Positions 24,462 to 37,438 are shown, numbered from the stretch's first letter. The stretch is 64,000 nt of DNA from Cymbidium sinense (GCA_021442155.1 CM038216.1:160503983-160567982); one strand, 5' to 3'. The notes: generated by a model from the sequence alone, not told the origin. Translations and numbers: made by a program.

Positions 24462-26045
24462 TTATAAAAACTTACCTTTTATGTAAGGGAAGTCGAGATT
24501 GTTGCTAGCAATAAATGGTTTTAAACTATTGGTAGCAGAAAAAGAAATGAAAGTAAGTTGTGAAGATTCACCAAGCCGGACAAGATGGCCTGCTGCTCGG
24601 TTTCCCTCCCTGAGAATGTGAGATAATGTTATCTTCTTATGTATGCTGAGTTGCCAGATGGAGGCAAAGATATAAACCAAGCTCTAGAGAGCTTCCTTAA
24701 TTATATTGAAAATGTTGATCAAGTTGGTAGGTTCTACTTAAATTCAAATACTATTAGGAAAAGCTAGAGAGATCTTGAATGCAAAATGTAGGCCATTAAT
24801 TTCAACAAATAATGAGCTAATGGGTTGCATTGTTTATGAAAGTTACAGATGATATTTCCATCCTAGTCTTTGAGAATCCCACTCAAGCTAGTTGTACTAC
24901 TAATAGGGTTGAAAGAGCCATCAATATTGAACTTAATCCAAGAGGCATTTGGCTTGGTCTGAAAAATAAGCTTGCTAGGGACTTCATCTGAGTGTAATCT
25001 AACATTCTTTCCTAGTTTATCTAACTCAATGTTGTAGTAGACTTGGGATTTCTGAATGCACATAATAATCTATTGGACAAAGGCTACATGTTTCTTTATA
25101 CTATTGTTATATTTGGTTTCATTTCTATCAAGACAAATGTCAAAAAAAGTAAGGATGGGATGAGTATGAAAGGCAACTTGTGATGGGTGTGCTTACCCAA
25201 GTTAGTCCTAGAGAGGAGGAGTTGAGTAGTATCACATGATTGTTGAATAATGTTATGTAGCCCCTACATGATATGCAGCTTGTTCCAAATGGTTGTAGCT
25301 TTATGGCAATGTAGAAATAAGTGTTTGATAGTTTTTTCATCATGGTAATGCTGGTACTTTATGGCCAGATGGAAGCATTTCGGTTTAAGGTTATCTTTAG
25401 TAGGCAAAGCATGGTTGAAGAGCCACTAGCAAAAAAAAAGAAATGGTGGGTTTCAAGCTCTCATGCTAAATGTGTCTTCCCTAGGGGTTGGGTGAATGGA
25501 TTGTTATAGCTTTATATAGCATGCTAGTAAGTGATTTGGCTTCATTCAATGCTATCAATGGCTTCTCCCTTGAATATAAAATAAGGGGAATGTGCCCAAT
25601 TTCAGCTACAATATCTTTGGGGAGTACTAAGAGCTGGAGAAGCCATCCAAGTTTTGATAGAAGTCTTTAACTAGTTATTTTAAGTTTTGCTTGAGATGAT
25701 GGGTAAACAAGGGTTCCTTATGAAACCATATATCCTGCCAAAATTTAACATTTCCTTCCCTGATTTTTCATCTAATGAATTGGACTGCAGTACCTTGAAT
25801 TCTAAGCATATTTTTCCATAGCGGGGAGTCAATTATCTTTTGTTGAACTTCCATTGGATGAGCCTTGGTGCAAGTCATGAATTTTTTCCAAAGTTTCTTG
25901 TTCTGTCTGAGCTTAATCCATAGTTTCATAGAATTACAATTTATACAATCTTGCATTGATTTGAAGCCAAGGCCTCCATTGTATTTTATCTTGCAAGCTC
26001 TCCTCCAGTTAGTCCAATGACATCCCTTCCTATTGCCCTTCTATA
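24462..26045 (-). pseudogene. LINE (non-LTR retrotransposon) RT C-terminal half with RNase H, degenerate
   Basis: A 5'-truncated plant LINE on the minus strand. 25957-26045 encodes GCHWTNWRRACKIKYNGGLG, the conserved 'GGLGF' segment after the reverse transcriptase core. 25768-25956 continues through SPLWKNMLRIQGTAVQFIR. About 25290-25350 encodes IKHLFLHCHKATTIWNKL, the His/Cys zf-RVT motif (HLFLHC). 24863-25063 encodes WIKFNIDGSF, the first acidic motif of the RNase H domain (DGS), and 24560-24680 encodes LSHILREGNRAAGHL, the last RNase H motif, in which the expected catalytic Asp (REGNRAAD) is Gly. Several stops and frame changes separate the pieces. The RT catalytic core and endonuclease are missing upstream: the fragment ends a few bases before a P head at 26052. 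It would be non-functional. Confidence 0.88.
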
Positions 26046-28080
26046 GATAAGTGTTGACCTCACTTTTTGAGTGAGGAATTATCATTCCCATCTTAGACTT
26101 AGGAGTCTTCTAAGCACCAAGATTTCCCTAGTCATGGGACACTTCTAGTGATTAAGGGAACACTAAACCCAAACCTAGGGACTTAGGAAGGTATACCTAA
26201 AGCAAACTGGCCAGATTGACTTAGGATGTGCCTTAGGATAAATAGGTCTTACTATCTATGGCCTAAACCAAAACCTATGCTTATCCACTTATCCAAAACC
26301 AACCTCAAGCCAACACAATCATCCTCTAATTGAATTTTGTTTTATATCCAAGATCCAACTTAGGTTAACTTAGCCCTTAACCTAAATCAATTCTACAATC
26401 ATCTTATGATCATATGACTCAAGCCCATTCAAGTAAATCAAATCCAATTAATATTTTCAAAAGCATTATGACCATTCAATACTCTATTTCAAACCCTCCC
26501 AAGACAAACAATCAAACCAATTGAACTAAATGAGTCTAATTAACCCAAGGTGGCCCATTTGACCCAAAAGATCCAAATGAGCCAAGATTGCAATTAAAGT
26601 GATCAATCAACCCTAAATTTATCATTGAACTCTTCTCAATAGCCAATTCAATCCAATTCCACCCAATCAACCCAAAGTGGCCTAAATGACCAAATTGATT
26701 CAAACTTCAATCCAACCCAAATTAGATTGATTCAACCCATCCAATCCAATCTATGATGATTGTTGATCATCCTTGATTGTCCAATTACAGTCAATTAGGT
26801 CAAACCAAATCAAATCGATCACTTGATCCAAGTTGATCCAATTAACCCATATAGATAAAAATGAACCAAATCTCATTCCAACTTCAGTCAATTAAAATCA
26901 ATGACACCCATCAATCATAAATTTAGCATTGAACATGACTTAATCACTAATTGAACTAAACCAAGCCAACTTGGGCTCTTGACCGAAGTTGACCCAATTT
27001 GACCCAAAGGGCCAAATTTGGCCAAATAAAATCCTAAACCCAATTGATTGAAACCAATACCTCTAATTAATCACAAATTGATTATTAAACATGATCCAAC
27101 ATTTAATTGAATCCAATTTGGTCAAACCGACCCAATTGACCCATTTGACCAAAGGGTCAATTTGAACTAAATCATTCCCAAATCCAAATTAATTCAAACC
27201 AATATCTACAATCATTCTCAAATGATCAATTGAACCTAAACCAACCCGCCACCCAAGCCAATCTGGCCAATTTGACTAAATTGGTCAACTTAACCCATTT
27301 GACCTATATGAACTCATATGAGCCAAATCCAAATCCACTTCAAATTAAACCAAACCAATTGCACCAATACATTCCAAATCATTATTTGAACACATCCAAA
27401 GCTTTGATTTGACCCAATTTAACCAATTGTTTAACCTAACCCAATTGAACCTCATTTGACCCACATGGGTCAAATTGAGCCAAACTCATTCAAACCGAGT
27501 CCAAACCCAACCAAACTTGGCATGACTCATCCTTGGGTCACCATGGGTCAACCAAAGTGGACCCATGGTGAACCTGATTTAGGCCAAAACCCATGAACCA
27601 ACCCACTCAAATGAGACAAAATATTTATTTGGATGGTCTCACCTACTCCCCAAGCCATGACAGCCACCCTTAGCTCATTTTGGAAGTAGGGCCACTTACC
27701 CAACCTGACCCAAGGCTGTTAGGTTCAGCCTTTGATCATGAGCATGTGAGCTTACGCTTAGCCCACCATTGGTTCACTTAGAGGAGGAGGTACACCCTAT
27801 GCCAGCCCATGCCACTACCTCAGCCTCTCAAGCTTCTCCACCTCAATTGTCCACTACCATCTTCTAACACCTACCCCGGTCAGATGACTGCCAAAGGCTA
27901 AGCCAATCTTAACCCTTGGTTCATTCAGGGAGGAAAGTATATTTTCCCCATCCACTCAAACTTTACACATATCATCCTTAGGGCATTCCGAGTAACCCCA
28001 GAGCTTCTCTCGTTAGTGCACCCCATCATCGATGAGACCAACTCCTATTTGAAATCGAGAGCCTCGCCCGTCCAACCTTA

Positions 28081-28245
28081 CTTAAACTCCACCAAACTCA
28101 AATTAACTCTTCCTTGAACTTCCCCAAGTTTTGATGAGTCGAAACGAATTGATCCTAGATTAATTTGATCATAGGAGACCACTTCAAGACCAACTCCAGT
28201 GAGCTTAGCGATGGTGTTTGGTCCAGAGAGACTTCGCATGGAGGC
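28081..28245 (-). other. Antisense conserved reading frame in P GC block
   Basis: On the strand opposite to P, about 50 open codons read ASMRSLSGPNTIAKLTGVGL then EVVSYDQ and later KLGEV and VNLSLVEFK before a stop. Similar peptides occur at 55055-55237, 59049-59300 and, with several stops, 33822-33970. Whether this is a fossil protein or chance is unknown. Confidence 0.3.
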
Positions 28246-29470
28246 GCTTGAGATCTTCTAGGGCATCATCTTCAAGATGAAGCTACCTTAGTCACCAATG
28301 GACCGGTCTCTCTCTGTGAGGTAAAACTCTAGCAAATCATAGAAAAACCCATATATGCTGGCCTTTTGTGAAGCAAAGTATGATTAGATGTGTTTTCCAT
28401 CAGATCTCCTTAGATCTCCTCCCCACACATTTTAGAGTTGATCTTGACATCCTATGAGCTTCGACGAGGTCAGATCAAGCAGTGGAAGGTAGATGGTGTT
28501 CCTCTTCCTGAGGTCAGGGGATGATGGATCATCAGTCATCCATTCCCCGTGAATAGAATGGACGATTGTGATTCAATCCATTAGATTTTTTGACTTAATC
28601 TAATAGGAATCATGAGATTAATCTCACCCGATGAGATTGATGGTGGACAACTGATCGCCATCGCTGATTACCTATGAGGGATGTTTTAAGTAGTATCCGT
28701 GGCACCATGTGGAAATTGCGCCACGCGCTCCCATGGTGCCAGCTTAGGATTAATTAGGTCATTAAAAGGTCATTAAATGGCCAGAACTTTAAAAATTCAT
28801 AACTAATTGTAGAAAAATCTAAAAAACATAAATAAACTAATTTTTTAAGGGTAAATAAAAGAAAATTTAATAAAATTAAAATTCCTAAGTTTGATTACTA
28901 AACAATTCTTAATTAGGGTTTGAAGTTTAGGCTAATTCCCTACTTAAGGCCTAATTACTTGGCCAATTGATCCTAATTTTTGTGGGTTAATTCTATGGGA
29001 TGTCCTTTGTCTGCCATAATTTTCTAGGGATTCATTTGCTATGTAATTGGGAGAATTTGAAATTTCAATTCTAATTACTCTTCTTAATCAATTTAACAAT
29101 AATTAAAATTATTAAAATAATAAAAATTAAATTTAACAATGGTTAATCAGTGGTTAATATTGGAATGATAAAGCAAAATGATAAGGACTTCTTTCCTAAT
29201 TGAACTCCTAAATATATTCCATTAGGTGGGTTAATTAATGTGTATGTTAATAAATAGAATGATAAATCAAATTAAAATGATAATTATTTCTAATAATTCA
29301 AATTAAATTCATGGATTTTGGGTGTGGGAAAACCATATAAGTACTTAATTAGATTCTTCTTTCATCTGATTAACCCTTAAGCATGAGCCTCATTGTATGG
29401 TCTTGTTAAGTGCATTGTAAGTTTTAATTACTAATTGGCATATCATTAGAGGCTCATGGTTACATAGTTA

Positions 29471-31107
29471 ATTAAATTAAAGAGACTTATGAAAGGGAAA
29501 TTAAATTAATTATTTAATGATTTGAACTTAATAAATCAATAAAATTCACTTAAATACTTTTCATTAAACACATTAATTCACTAATGTGGGATGGGGGTAA
29601 AATAGAAAATACTATTTCTCCTCTTTAAGTTTAATAATTCAAATCCAAAATCAAACTTCATAATAACTTTGGTTGACCTTAAATGGTTTTATTTAACTTT
29701 ATTGTCCTTGGAAGTAATGTGGTTGAATGTATTATGTGGCAATGTTTAATTATTCCATTTCAATCATTATAAATTTGTATACTATTTGATATCATGTATT
29801 CATGTTTTCAAATAACAGAATCAATTGAATTTAATTATGTGGAAGTTGTATGTGTTGGATTAATCCTATTATATGGCATGGTTGTTTTCACTAATAAGTC
29901 TCAAATTTTTTTAAAAAATTATAAATTAATGATGTCAATTTAAGTTGATGTTGGCTATGAATATTCTATGTGATTTACTTGTCCTTACAATTTAAACATG
30001 TTGAAGGATTGTTGTATTTTCATGATTCATGTGCATGTTTATATGTGTTTGAATGTTAGTAAGTATATAGCCTGGACATCCCGGAACTACGAGGCTTTAA
30101 GTAGCTTGAAGGAGGTCTAGATTATCCCACTTTCTTGGTTTAACAATTGAATGTACTTACTTAATTTCATTCATATGTATACATACATTAGAATTTGGGT
30201 AAAGCTTTACATGGATAAATAAATTTATTAATATACAATCTTTTGCATGAATTTCATTCTTATGCTTATATATACATCTATATGTATTTATGTTGGCCTC
30301 ACTTTCAAAGTGAGGATTCATCCTCCTATTTTAGACAAGAAGTCTTTTAGGCACTAAAATCTCCTTACTCATAGGACACTTCTAGTGATTAGATGAACAC
30401 TAAACCTAAGTCTACTGACTTGGGAAGGTGTACCATAAGTTTAGGCTATACCTTAAGACTAGAGGAACCTACCTATCCTATGGCTTAACAAATGAACTAT
30501 GCCCATCCACTCATGTAAATCCAACCTCAAATAAATACAATCAAACCCAATTGGAATTTATTTCATATCCAGGTTCCAAGCCAAAATGACTTGAACCCAA
30601 ACCCATCTTAATCCCATGATCCAATCCTATGAACTCAACACAAAAATATTTCAATTAAAGCAAACCCAATTGATTTTAACAAAGCATTCCAACCATTCAA
30701 TACATCATTTCAAACTCTTCCAAAATCTACAATCAAATCAAACCAATCAAACCAATTAACTAACTAGCCCATTTGACCTAAAGGGTCTACATGAGCCAAA
30801 ATCCAATTAAATCCAAATCAATTACAGTCAAAGTAATCAATCAATTCCAAATCAATTATCAAACTCAATTTAATCTTATTCAACCCCATCCAACTCAAAT
30901 TGACCCATTTGGTTCACTTAACCCAAAGTGACATAAAGCACCCATTTGATCCAAACTCCAATCCAACACAAATTAGATTGATCCAACCCACTCAATACCT
31001 CCTGCAATGATTGTTGATCACCCTTGATTATACAATTACAATGAATTGGGTCAAACCAAACTAATTGATAACTTAACCCAAGTTTACCCAATTAGCCTAT
31101 AAGGAAA
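29471..31107 (+). repeat. Near-identical segment left of the gap (copy A)
   Basis: About 1.64 kb nearly the same as 31208-32843 (offset ~1737), differing by scattered substitutions and small indels, for example in the head palindrome. It includes the junction between the outer P copy and the inserted P head at 30291. A gap of exactly 100 N follows. Confidence 0.9.
30286..30290 (+). other. Left target-site duplication ATTTA
   Basis: ATTTA directly precedes the inserted P head. The same five bases follow the P terminus ACACCATA at 38463-38467. An uninterrupted equivalent at ~36101-36110 reads tgtATTTAagatag, which shows the pre-insertion state. Confidence 0.7.
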
Positions 31108-31207
31108 NNNNNNNNNNNNNNNNNNNNNNNNNNNNNNNNNNNNNNNNNNNNNNNNNNNNNNNNNNNNNNNNNNNNNNNNNNNNNNNNNNNNNNNNNNNNN
31201 NNNNNNN
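31108..31207. other. Assembly gap, 100 N
   Basis: Exactly 100 N, a conventional placeholder for a gap of unknown size. The flanking sequences are near-copies of each other. Confidence 0.99.
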
Positions 31208-32843
31208 ATTAAACTAAAGAGACTTAGGAAAGGGGAATTAAATTAATTATTTAATGATTTGAACTTAATAAATCGATAAAATTCACTTAATTACTTTTCA
31301 TTAAACACATTAATTCACTAATGTGGGAAGGGGTAAAATAGCAAATACTATTTCTCCTCTTTAAGTTTAATAATTCAAATCCAAAATCAAACTTCATAAT
31401 AACTTTGGTTGACCTTAAATGGTTTTATTTAACTTTATTGTCCTTAGGAAGTAATGTGGTTGAATGTATTATGTGGCAATGTTTAATTATTCCATTTCAA
31501 TCATTATAAATTTGTATACTATTTGATATCATGTATTCATGTTTTCAAATAACATAATCAATTGAATTTAATTATGTGGAAGTTGCATGTGTTCGATTAA
31601 TCCTATTATATGGCATGGCTATTTTCACTAATAAATCTCAAATTATTTTTAAATATTATAAATTAATGATGATGATTTAAGTTGATGTTGGCTATGAATA
31701 TTCTATGTGATTTACTTGTCCTTACAATCTAAGCATGTTGAAGGATTGTTGTATTTTCATGATTCATGTGCGTGTTTATATGTGTTTGAATGTTAGTAAG
31801 TATATAGCCTGGACATCCCAGAAATACGAGGCTTTAAGTAGCTTGAAGGAGGTCTTAGATTACCTCACTTTCCTGGTTTAACAATTGAACGTACTTACTT
31901 AATTTCATTCATATGTATACATACATTAGAATTTGGGTAGAGCTTTACATGGATAAATAAATTTATTAATATACAATCTTTTGCATGAATTTCATTCTTA
32001 TGCTTATATATACATCTATATGTATTTATGTTGGCCTCACTTTAGTGGATTCATCCTCCTATCTTAGACATAGAAGTCTTTTAGGCACTAAAATCTCCTT
32101 ACTCATAGGACACTTCTAGTGATTAGATGAACACTAAACCTAAGCCTACAGACTTGGGAAGGTGTACCATAAGTTTAGGCTATACCTTAAGACTAGAGGA
32201 ACCTACCTATCCTATGGCTTAACAAATGAACTATGCCTATCCACTTAGGTAAATCCAACCTCAAATAAATACTATAAAACCCAATTGGAATTTATTTCAT
32301 ATCCAAGTGCCAAGCCAAAATGACTTGAACCCAAACCCATCTTAATCCTATGATCCAATCCTATGAACTCAACACAAAAATCTTTCAATTAAACCAAACC
32401 CAATTGATTTTAACAAAGCATTCCAACCATTCAATACATCATTTCAAACTCTTCCAAAATCTACAATCAAATCAAACCAATCAAACCAATTCAATTAACC
32501 TAACTAGCCATTTGACCTAAAGGGTCTATATGAGCCATCCACTAAATCCAAATCAATGCGCCAAAGTAATCAATCAATTCCAAAATCAATTATCAAACTC
32601 AATTTAATCTTATTCAACCCCATCCAACTCAAATTGACCCATTTGGTTCACTTAACCCAAAGTGACATAAAGCACCCATTTGATCCAAACTCCAATCCAA
32701 CGTAAATTAGATTGATCCAACCCACTCAATACCTTCTGCAATGATTGTTGATCACCCTTGATTATACAATTACAATGAATTGGGTCAAACCAAACTAATT
32801 TGATCACTTAACCCAAGTTTACCTAATTATCCTATATGAAACA
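31208..32843 (+). repeat. Near-identical segment right of the gap (copy B)
   Basis: Counterpart of 29471-31107, including a second copy of the outer-P/inner-P junction at 32028/32029. Since an insertion junction arises once, this is a duplicate of copy A, whether biological or produced by assembly. Confidence 0.9.
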
Positions 32844-33821
32844 AATTGAACCAAACTTCATTCTAAACCCAATTGATTGAAACCAATGCCTTCAATCAAT
32901 CATAAATTAATCCTTGAATATGATTCAACCATCAATCAATCCAAACCAAGTCCAATTAGATCTTTGACTCAAGTTGACCAAATTTGATCTCAAACCTCAA
33001 TCTAATCCAAATTAAAACCAATGCTTCCAAACTTGGTTTAGCCCCTACTTAACCTCAAACCTCAATACAATCCAAATTAATTGAAATTAATGCCTACAAT
33101 CAACTCCAAATCATCATTTGAACATGAACCAACCCTTGGTTTGACCCAATTTTACCAATTGGTCAACTTAACCCAATTTAACCTCATTTGACCTACATGG
33201 GCCAAATTGAGCCAAACCCAACCAAACTAACTCCAAACTCAACCAAACTTGGCATGCCTCATCCTTAGGTCACCATGGGTTAGCGTAAATAAAACCCAAC
33301 CTACTTTGGACCCGGATTAGGTCAAAAACTATTGGGTAAACCCCTCCAAATGAGACAAAATCCCCATTTGGATGGTTGCCCTTGGCAGCCACCCAAAGCT
33401 TGATTTGGACCTTTGAACCACTCGCTAACCTGACCCAAAATAGATTGGGTCAGCCATGGGTCAAAGGAGGTGAGCAAGTCTAAGCCATTCCATTGGATCA
33501 CCTTGGGGAGGGAATACATTCCACCTCAGCCCATCCCAAACCCTCAGCCACTCAAGGGCCCCCACCTCGGCCATTCCCTAACATCCCCGACCGCTTGCAT
33601 CGACTGGATGACTGCCAACATCAGAGGAAATAGCCACCATCCGATCCTATGGAGAGGAGTGTATGCTCCTCCCCCATCTCATTCCAACCTGAGACATGCA
33701 TACACAAAGCTTTAGAGAGTCAAGATGAGCTTCTCCAGAGCCTTCCCAAGTTCCCTTGAGCTTCCCATTGGCCACGAGATTTAACCCGATCAAAACCAAG
33801 CCTCCACTCCATCCAACTCCA

Positions 33822-33970
33822 CTTAAACTCCACCAAATACAAATTAACTTCGCCCACACCTTCCCCAAACTCCAGTGAGGTGAAACAAATCTATTACTAA
33901 TCGATTCAAGCACCGAAGACCACTTTTAGACCAACTTCAGTGACTATTGTGGCGGTGCTTGGTCCACAGA
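33822..33970 (-). other. Degenerate antisense frame in P GC block
   Basis: Read opposite to P, it aligns with the peptide at 28081-28245: GPSTATIVTEVGLKVVFGA, then a run of stops, then EFGEGVGEVNLYLVEF. The matching residues are retained around several stop codons, so any protein is dead in this copy. Confidence 0.3.
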
Positions 33971-35889
33971 GCCACCAATGGGGAGACAAGTTGCGAAGCT
34001 TCAACAAGGATTTATCTCTTCAAGATAAAATCTTAGTCATTGGACCACCATCTTGAGCTCACCAAAATCCCGACAAACCATAGAAAATCTAATAGGAGTT
34101 GGTCTTTTGTGAAGAATTTTATCATTTCATGCGATATCCACCGTAGGATTTCCTTAGATCTATCCTTTGAAGGTTTTGGAGTTGATTTTACCCTCAGCTC
34201 CAGCATTGGATTAAGTGGAGGAGGGTGGACGGTGTCCATCTTCTATCGATCATGGGATGAAGGATCATCTACCGTGCGTGTTTTGTGTGATTGGAATGGA
34301 CGGTGGTGATTAATCTAATTCAAAATTATGATTTTTATCCCTTAGGAACCTTGAGATTAATTCCCACCATCCCCCAAGATCGATGGTGGCTTAAAGCTCG
34401 TTGTCATCACCTCAAAGATGACGTAAGACGGTTTAAGTGGCCAATCCCGTGGCACCATGTGGAAAGTGTCGCCACGTCAGCTCCAGCAGGCCGCCGATAG
34501 GATTAAAGACTAATTAGGCTTTAAAATATCATTAATTACTCATAACATCAAAAATTCATAACTAATTGTAGAAAAATCTTAAAAATATGCATAAACTCAT
34601 TTTGGAAAGGGTAAACATAAGAGAATTTAATAAAAATAATTTTTTGTTCATATGAATAGTGAATAAAGCTTAATTAGAGTTTGAATTTTTTCTTAATTAG
34701 CTTAATTAGGCTCTAATTACTTGGCCAATTAATCTCAAACTTAAAATGTTGATTTAATGAGATGTTCTCTGCCTCCCATAATTTTCTTGGGATTTATTGG
34801 CTAGGTAATTTAGAGAATTTTAAATTCATAATGTAATTACCCTCATTAAGCCATTTAATAATTATTAAAAATATCAAATACTAAAAATTAGATAATTAAT
34901 GATTATTAATCATTGATTAACAATGAAATGATGAGGGAAAATAATTAAGACCTCTTTCCTAAATAGTTTCCCAAATCTATTTCATTAAGAAAAAAAATTA
35001 ACTCAAAATTTAATTAAGGCTTAATCAAGTAATTAATGGCTAAATTAAATCAAATTAAAATGATAATTACTTCAAATAATTTAAATTGAATTTGTGGATT
35101 CCTCTTTATGTGTTTAATAAAATAAAGATCCATAAGGAAATTATGATTAACCCATGGGTGTGGAAAAATCATATAAATACTTAATTAGATTCTTTAATTT
35201 GACTAATAATTAATTATGAGCTTCATCGCATTATGTCCCAAAGTGTATTGCAATTTTAATTTCTCATTTGCATAATCGTTGAAGCTCATAATTAAATGAT
35301 TAATTAAATCAAAGATGCATAAGAAATGGTAATTAAATGAAATGTTTATTGATTCCAACTTAATTAATTCATAAAATTTACTTAATTATTTCTCCTAAAA
35401 CATATTAAATCATCAACATGGGATGGGGGTAAAAACAACAAATTTACTATTTCTCCTCTTTGATTTAATGAATCCAATCCAAAATCAAACTTCGTAACAA
35501 GCTTTGGCTTTCCTTAAGTGATTCTATTCAACTTAGTTGTCATTAGGAATTAATGTAGTTGAATGAATTATATGGAAATAATTAATTATTCCTTTTCAAA
35601 CATTATAAATTTGTATGTCATTTGCATCATGTATTCATGTTTTCAAATCAAATTATCAAATGAATATACTTATGCGTGTAAACCTTTCATGTGTTGAATT
35701 AGCCCTATTATATGTGTGGCTATTATCACTAATAAAGTTCAAAGCTATTTTCAAAATTATAAAATGAAAAGTTAAACTAACATTAGCTATGAATACTATT
35801 TTAGATTCACACGTGTTTATAGCTTAAACTTGTTAAACTATTATCTTATCTTTATGATTCATGTATGGGTTTCTATAGGTTTGAATTAT

Positions 35890-36200
35890 AATAAGTATAT
35901 AGTCTGGACATCCCGGAATAAGGATATCCCCAATGAGGTCTTACCTCACTTCCTAAACAAAGGAAAATACTTATTTAATCTCATTTCTATGTGTACTTGT
36001 TCTAGAATTTGGATAGAACTTTATTTTACATGTGTAAATAATTCAACCAAAATACAATATTTTCATGATTTCAATTCTTATAGTTGTGTGTACACTGACA
36101 TGTATTTAAGATAGTAAGTATATAGTTTGGACATCTCGGGAATACGAGGCTTTAAGTTGCCACACGGAGGTCTTAAATTATCTTACTTCCCTAGTTTAAA
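35890..36200 (+). repeat. Two P subrepeat cores in the inner copy
   Basis: A degraded core at ~35890 (TATATAGTCTGGACATCCCG followed by an altered stretch) and a better one at ~36118 (TATATAGTTTGGACATCTCG, CTTTAAGTTGCCACACGGAG). The spacing, ~222 bp, is shorter than elsewhere. Confidence 0.65.
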
Positions 36201-36965
36201 CAATGGCACATACTTGCTTATATCTTTAATACATGTGTGTGTATATTTAACTAAAGAATGAGGATCCCTCTTTTATACCAAAGCATATGAATTTATAATC
36301 ATTTAAGTGTGCCAAAAACACATTATATGTATGGGAACATTAACTTTTAAGTCATATGCATGTTATTAATGATGAAAAAGAATTGTGCAACAGTTTTTAT
36401 GTAATAGTAATTCAACTACATTATTCTTAACATGCCTTTCATGTTGAATAGGATTCTTTAAGATTAACCCAAATATAAGATTAATAAAAAACCATTTAAT
36501 AAATCATTCACTAAAATAAACCAAAATTATAAAAATACACTCTTTAAAAATAATTTAAGGTAGGGATGAAAGAGGTTAAGTCTCTTTTCTTCTATTTATA
36601 ACACTTAGTTGCTAAGAAAATATCAAATGAAACAAAGAAAAAAGATACAAATTAAAATTGACCAATTCTCTAAGTAACTTGAAATGAAACCACCCTCCTA
36701 TTTAACTTAAATAATCCAAAATTTTAGGCAAAAATAATTTAAGACCTGGCTAAGACATACCACACTAAGCCTAAGTTAGGATGGTGTATGTTTTGATGGG
36801 GTTTAGGATGAGCAGTGGCTAGAAGGCATAGTTCTAGGAGGCCTTGTGAAGCCTTGGACCATAATCAAATCAAAAGAAAGGAAAGAAGAATGCAAAAAGT
36901 AAGGAATGAAGACCCCCATAGCATCTAATTTAATTTTAAATTATAATATTCTTTTGTAATTTGAG

Positions 36966-36991
36966 TTGTATAAGGGTAGAGCTCGGCTACC
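36966..36991 (+). promoter_or_regulatory. TATA-like box plus hairpin in P tail
   Basis: TTGTATAAGGGTAG followed by AGCTCGGCTACC. The arms GGTAG/CTACC form a perfect stem with a 7-nt loop. It is the clearest plus-strand example of the block. The outer P copy keeps the TATA part at ~39711-39720 but has lost the second arm. Confidence 0.4.
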
Positions 36992-37424
36992 TAATTTTCT
37001 CTTCTCTAGGTGTATGGTGCACCTACCGATCGAATTTTTATTCTTTTATTTAATTTATGCATGTTTGATTGTTATGTTTAGATTGTGTAATAGAAATTAC
37101 ATCTTCTTCATAGTTTCTTAAACTTAACGTTTGAATGTGTAGCCTGGATGTGGTAGGCTCTTAGGATAAAATTTATTTTTCTACCCCCTAATTAACAACT
37201 CATAATTAAAAATTTAAAGAAACTCACAATTTCATTCTAAAGCCTAGGATATAATTAAGGTAATTAAAATATTTAGCAACCCCTAAGCTGAATGTTAAGT
37301 GTCTAACATCATGCACATCATCTTATTTTACTCTTGATTATGGAAGGTCTCCATTCTTGCACTTTAAGTAACATTTGACCTGTGAGAGAACCTCCTCATT
37401 CTGGAAAATACACCCCGCCCGCTC

Positions 37425-37438
37425 CCTCTCTCTCTCTC
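37425..37438. repeat. Short (CT)n microsatellite
   Basis: A CT dinucleotide run inside the P tail, where other P copies have 'ggagaacacctcc'. A local expansion without further significance. Confidence 0.8.

Larger units (their letters stand above)
26052..30290 (+). mobile_element. Family P outer copy, 5' part (continues at 38463)
   Basis: A clean head TGTTGACCTCAC at 26052 is followed by the palindrome-like 'cactttttgagtgagg', then low-complexity DNA (26250-27600) with at least nine TTGACC words, the GC-richer block (27600-28740), the AT-rich block (28740-30000) and a subrepeat core at ~30060-30150. It is interrupted at 30290/30291 by another P copy and resumes at 38463, where the interrupted subrepeat continues. 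The 5-bp sequence ATTTA is present on both sides of the insert. Upstream lies the LINE fragment. Confidence 0.85.

Noticed and set aside
33647..33913. 88-codon minus-strand open frame in a P GC block
   Set aside because: It is in a different frame from the peptide pattern shared by other copies, and its Trp/Gly-rich composition fits chance opening of GC-richer DNA.
34033..34309. Overlapping open frames on both strands (34033-34239 minus, 34040-34309 plus)
   Set aside because: Mutually overlapping, no domain, inside repeat DNA; not conserved between P copies.
37425..37438. GAGA-type regulatory element in the CT run
   Set aside because: Short, single-copy expansion not present in other P tails; better seen as a microsatellite.
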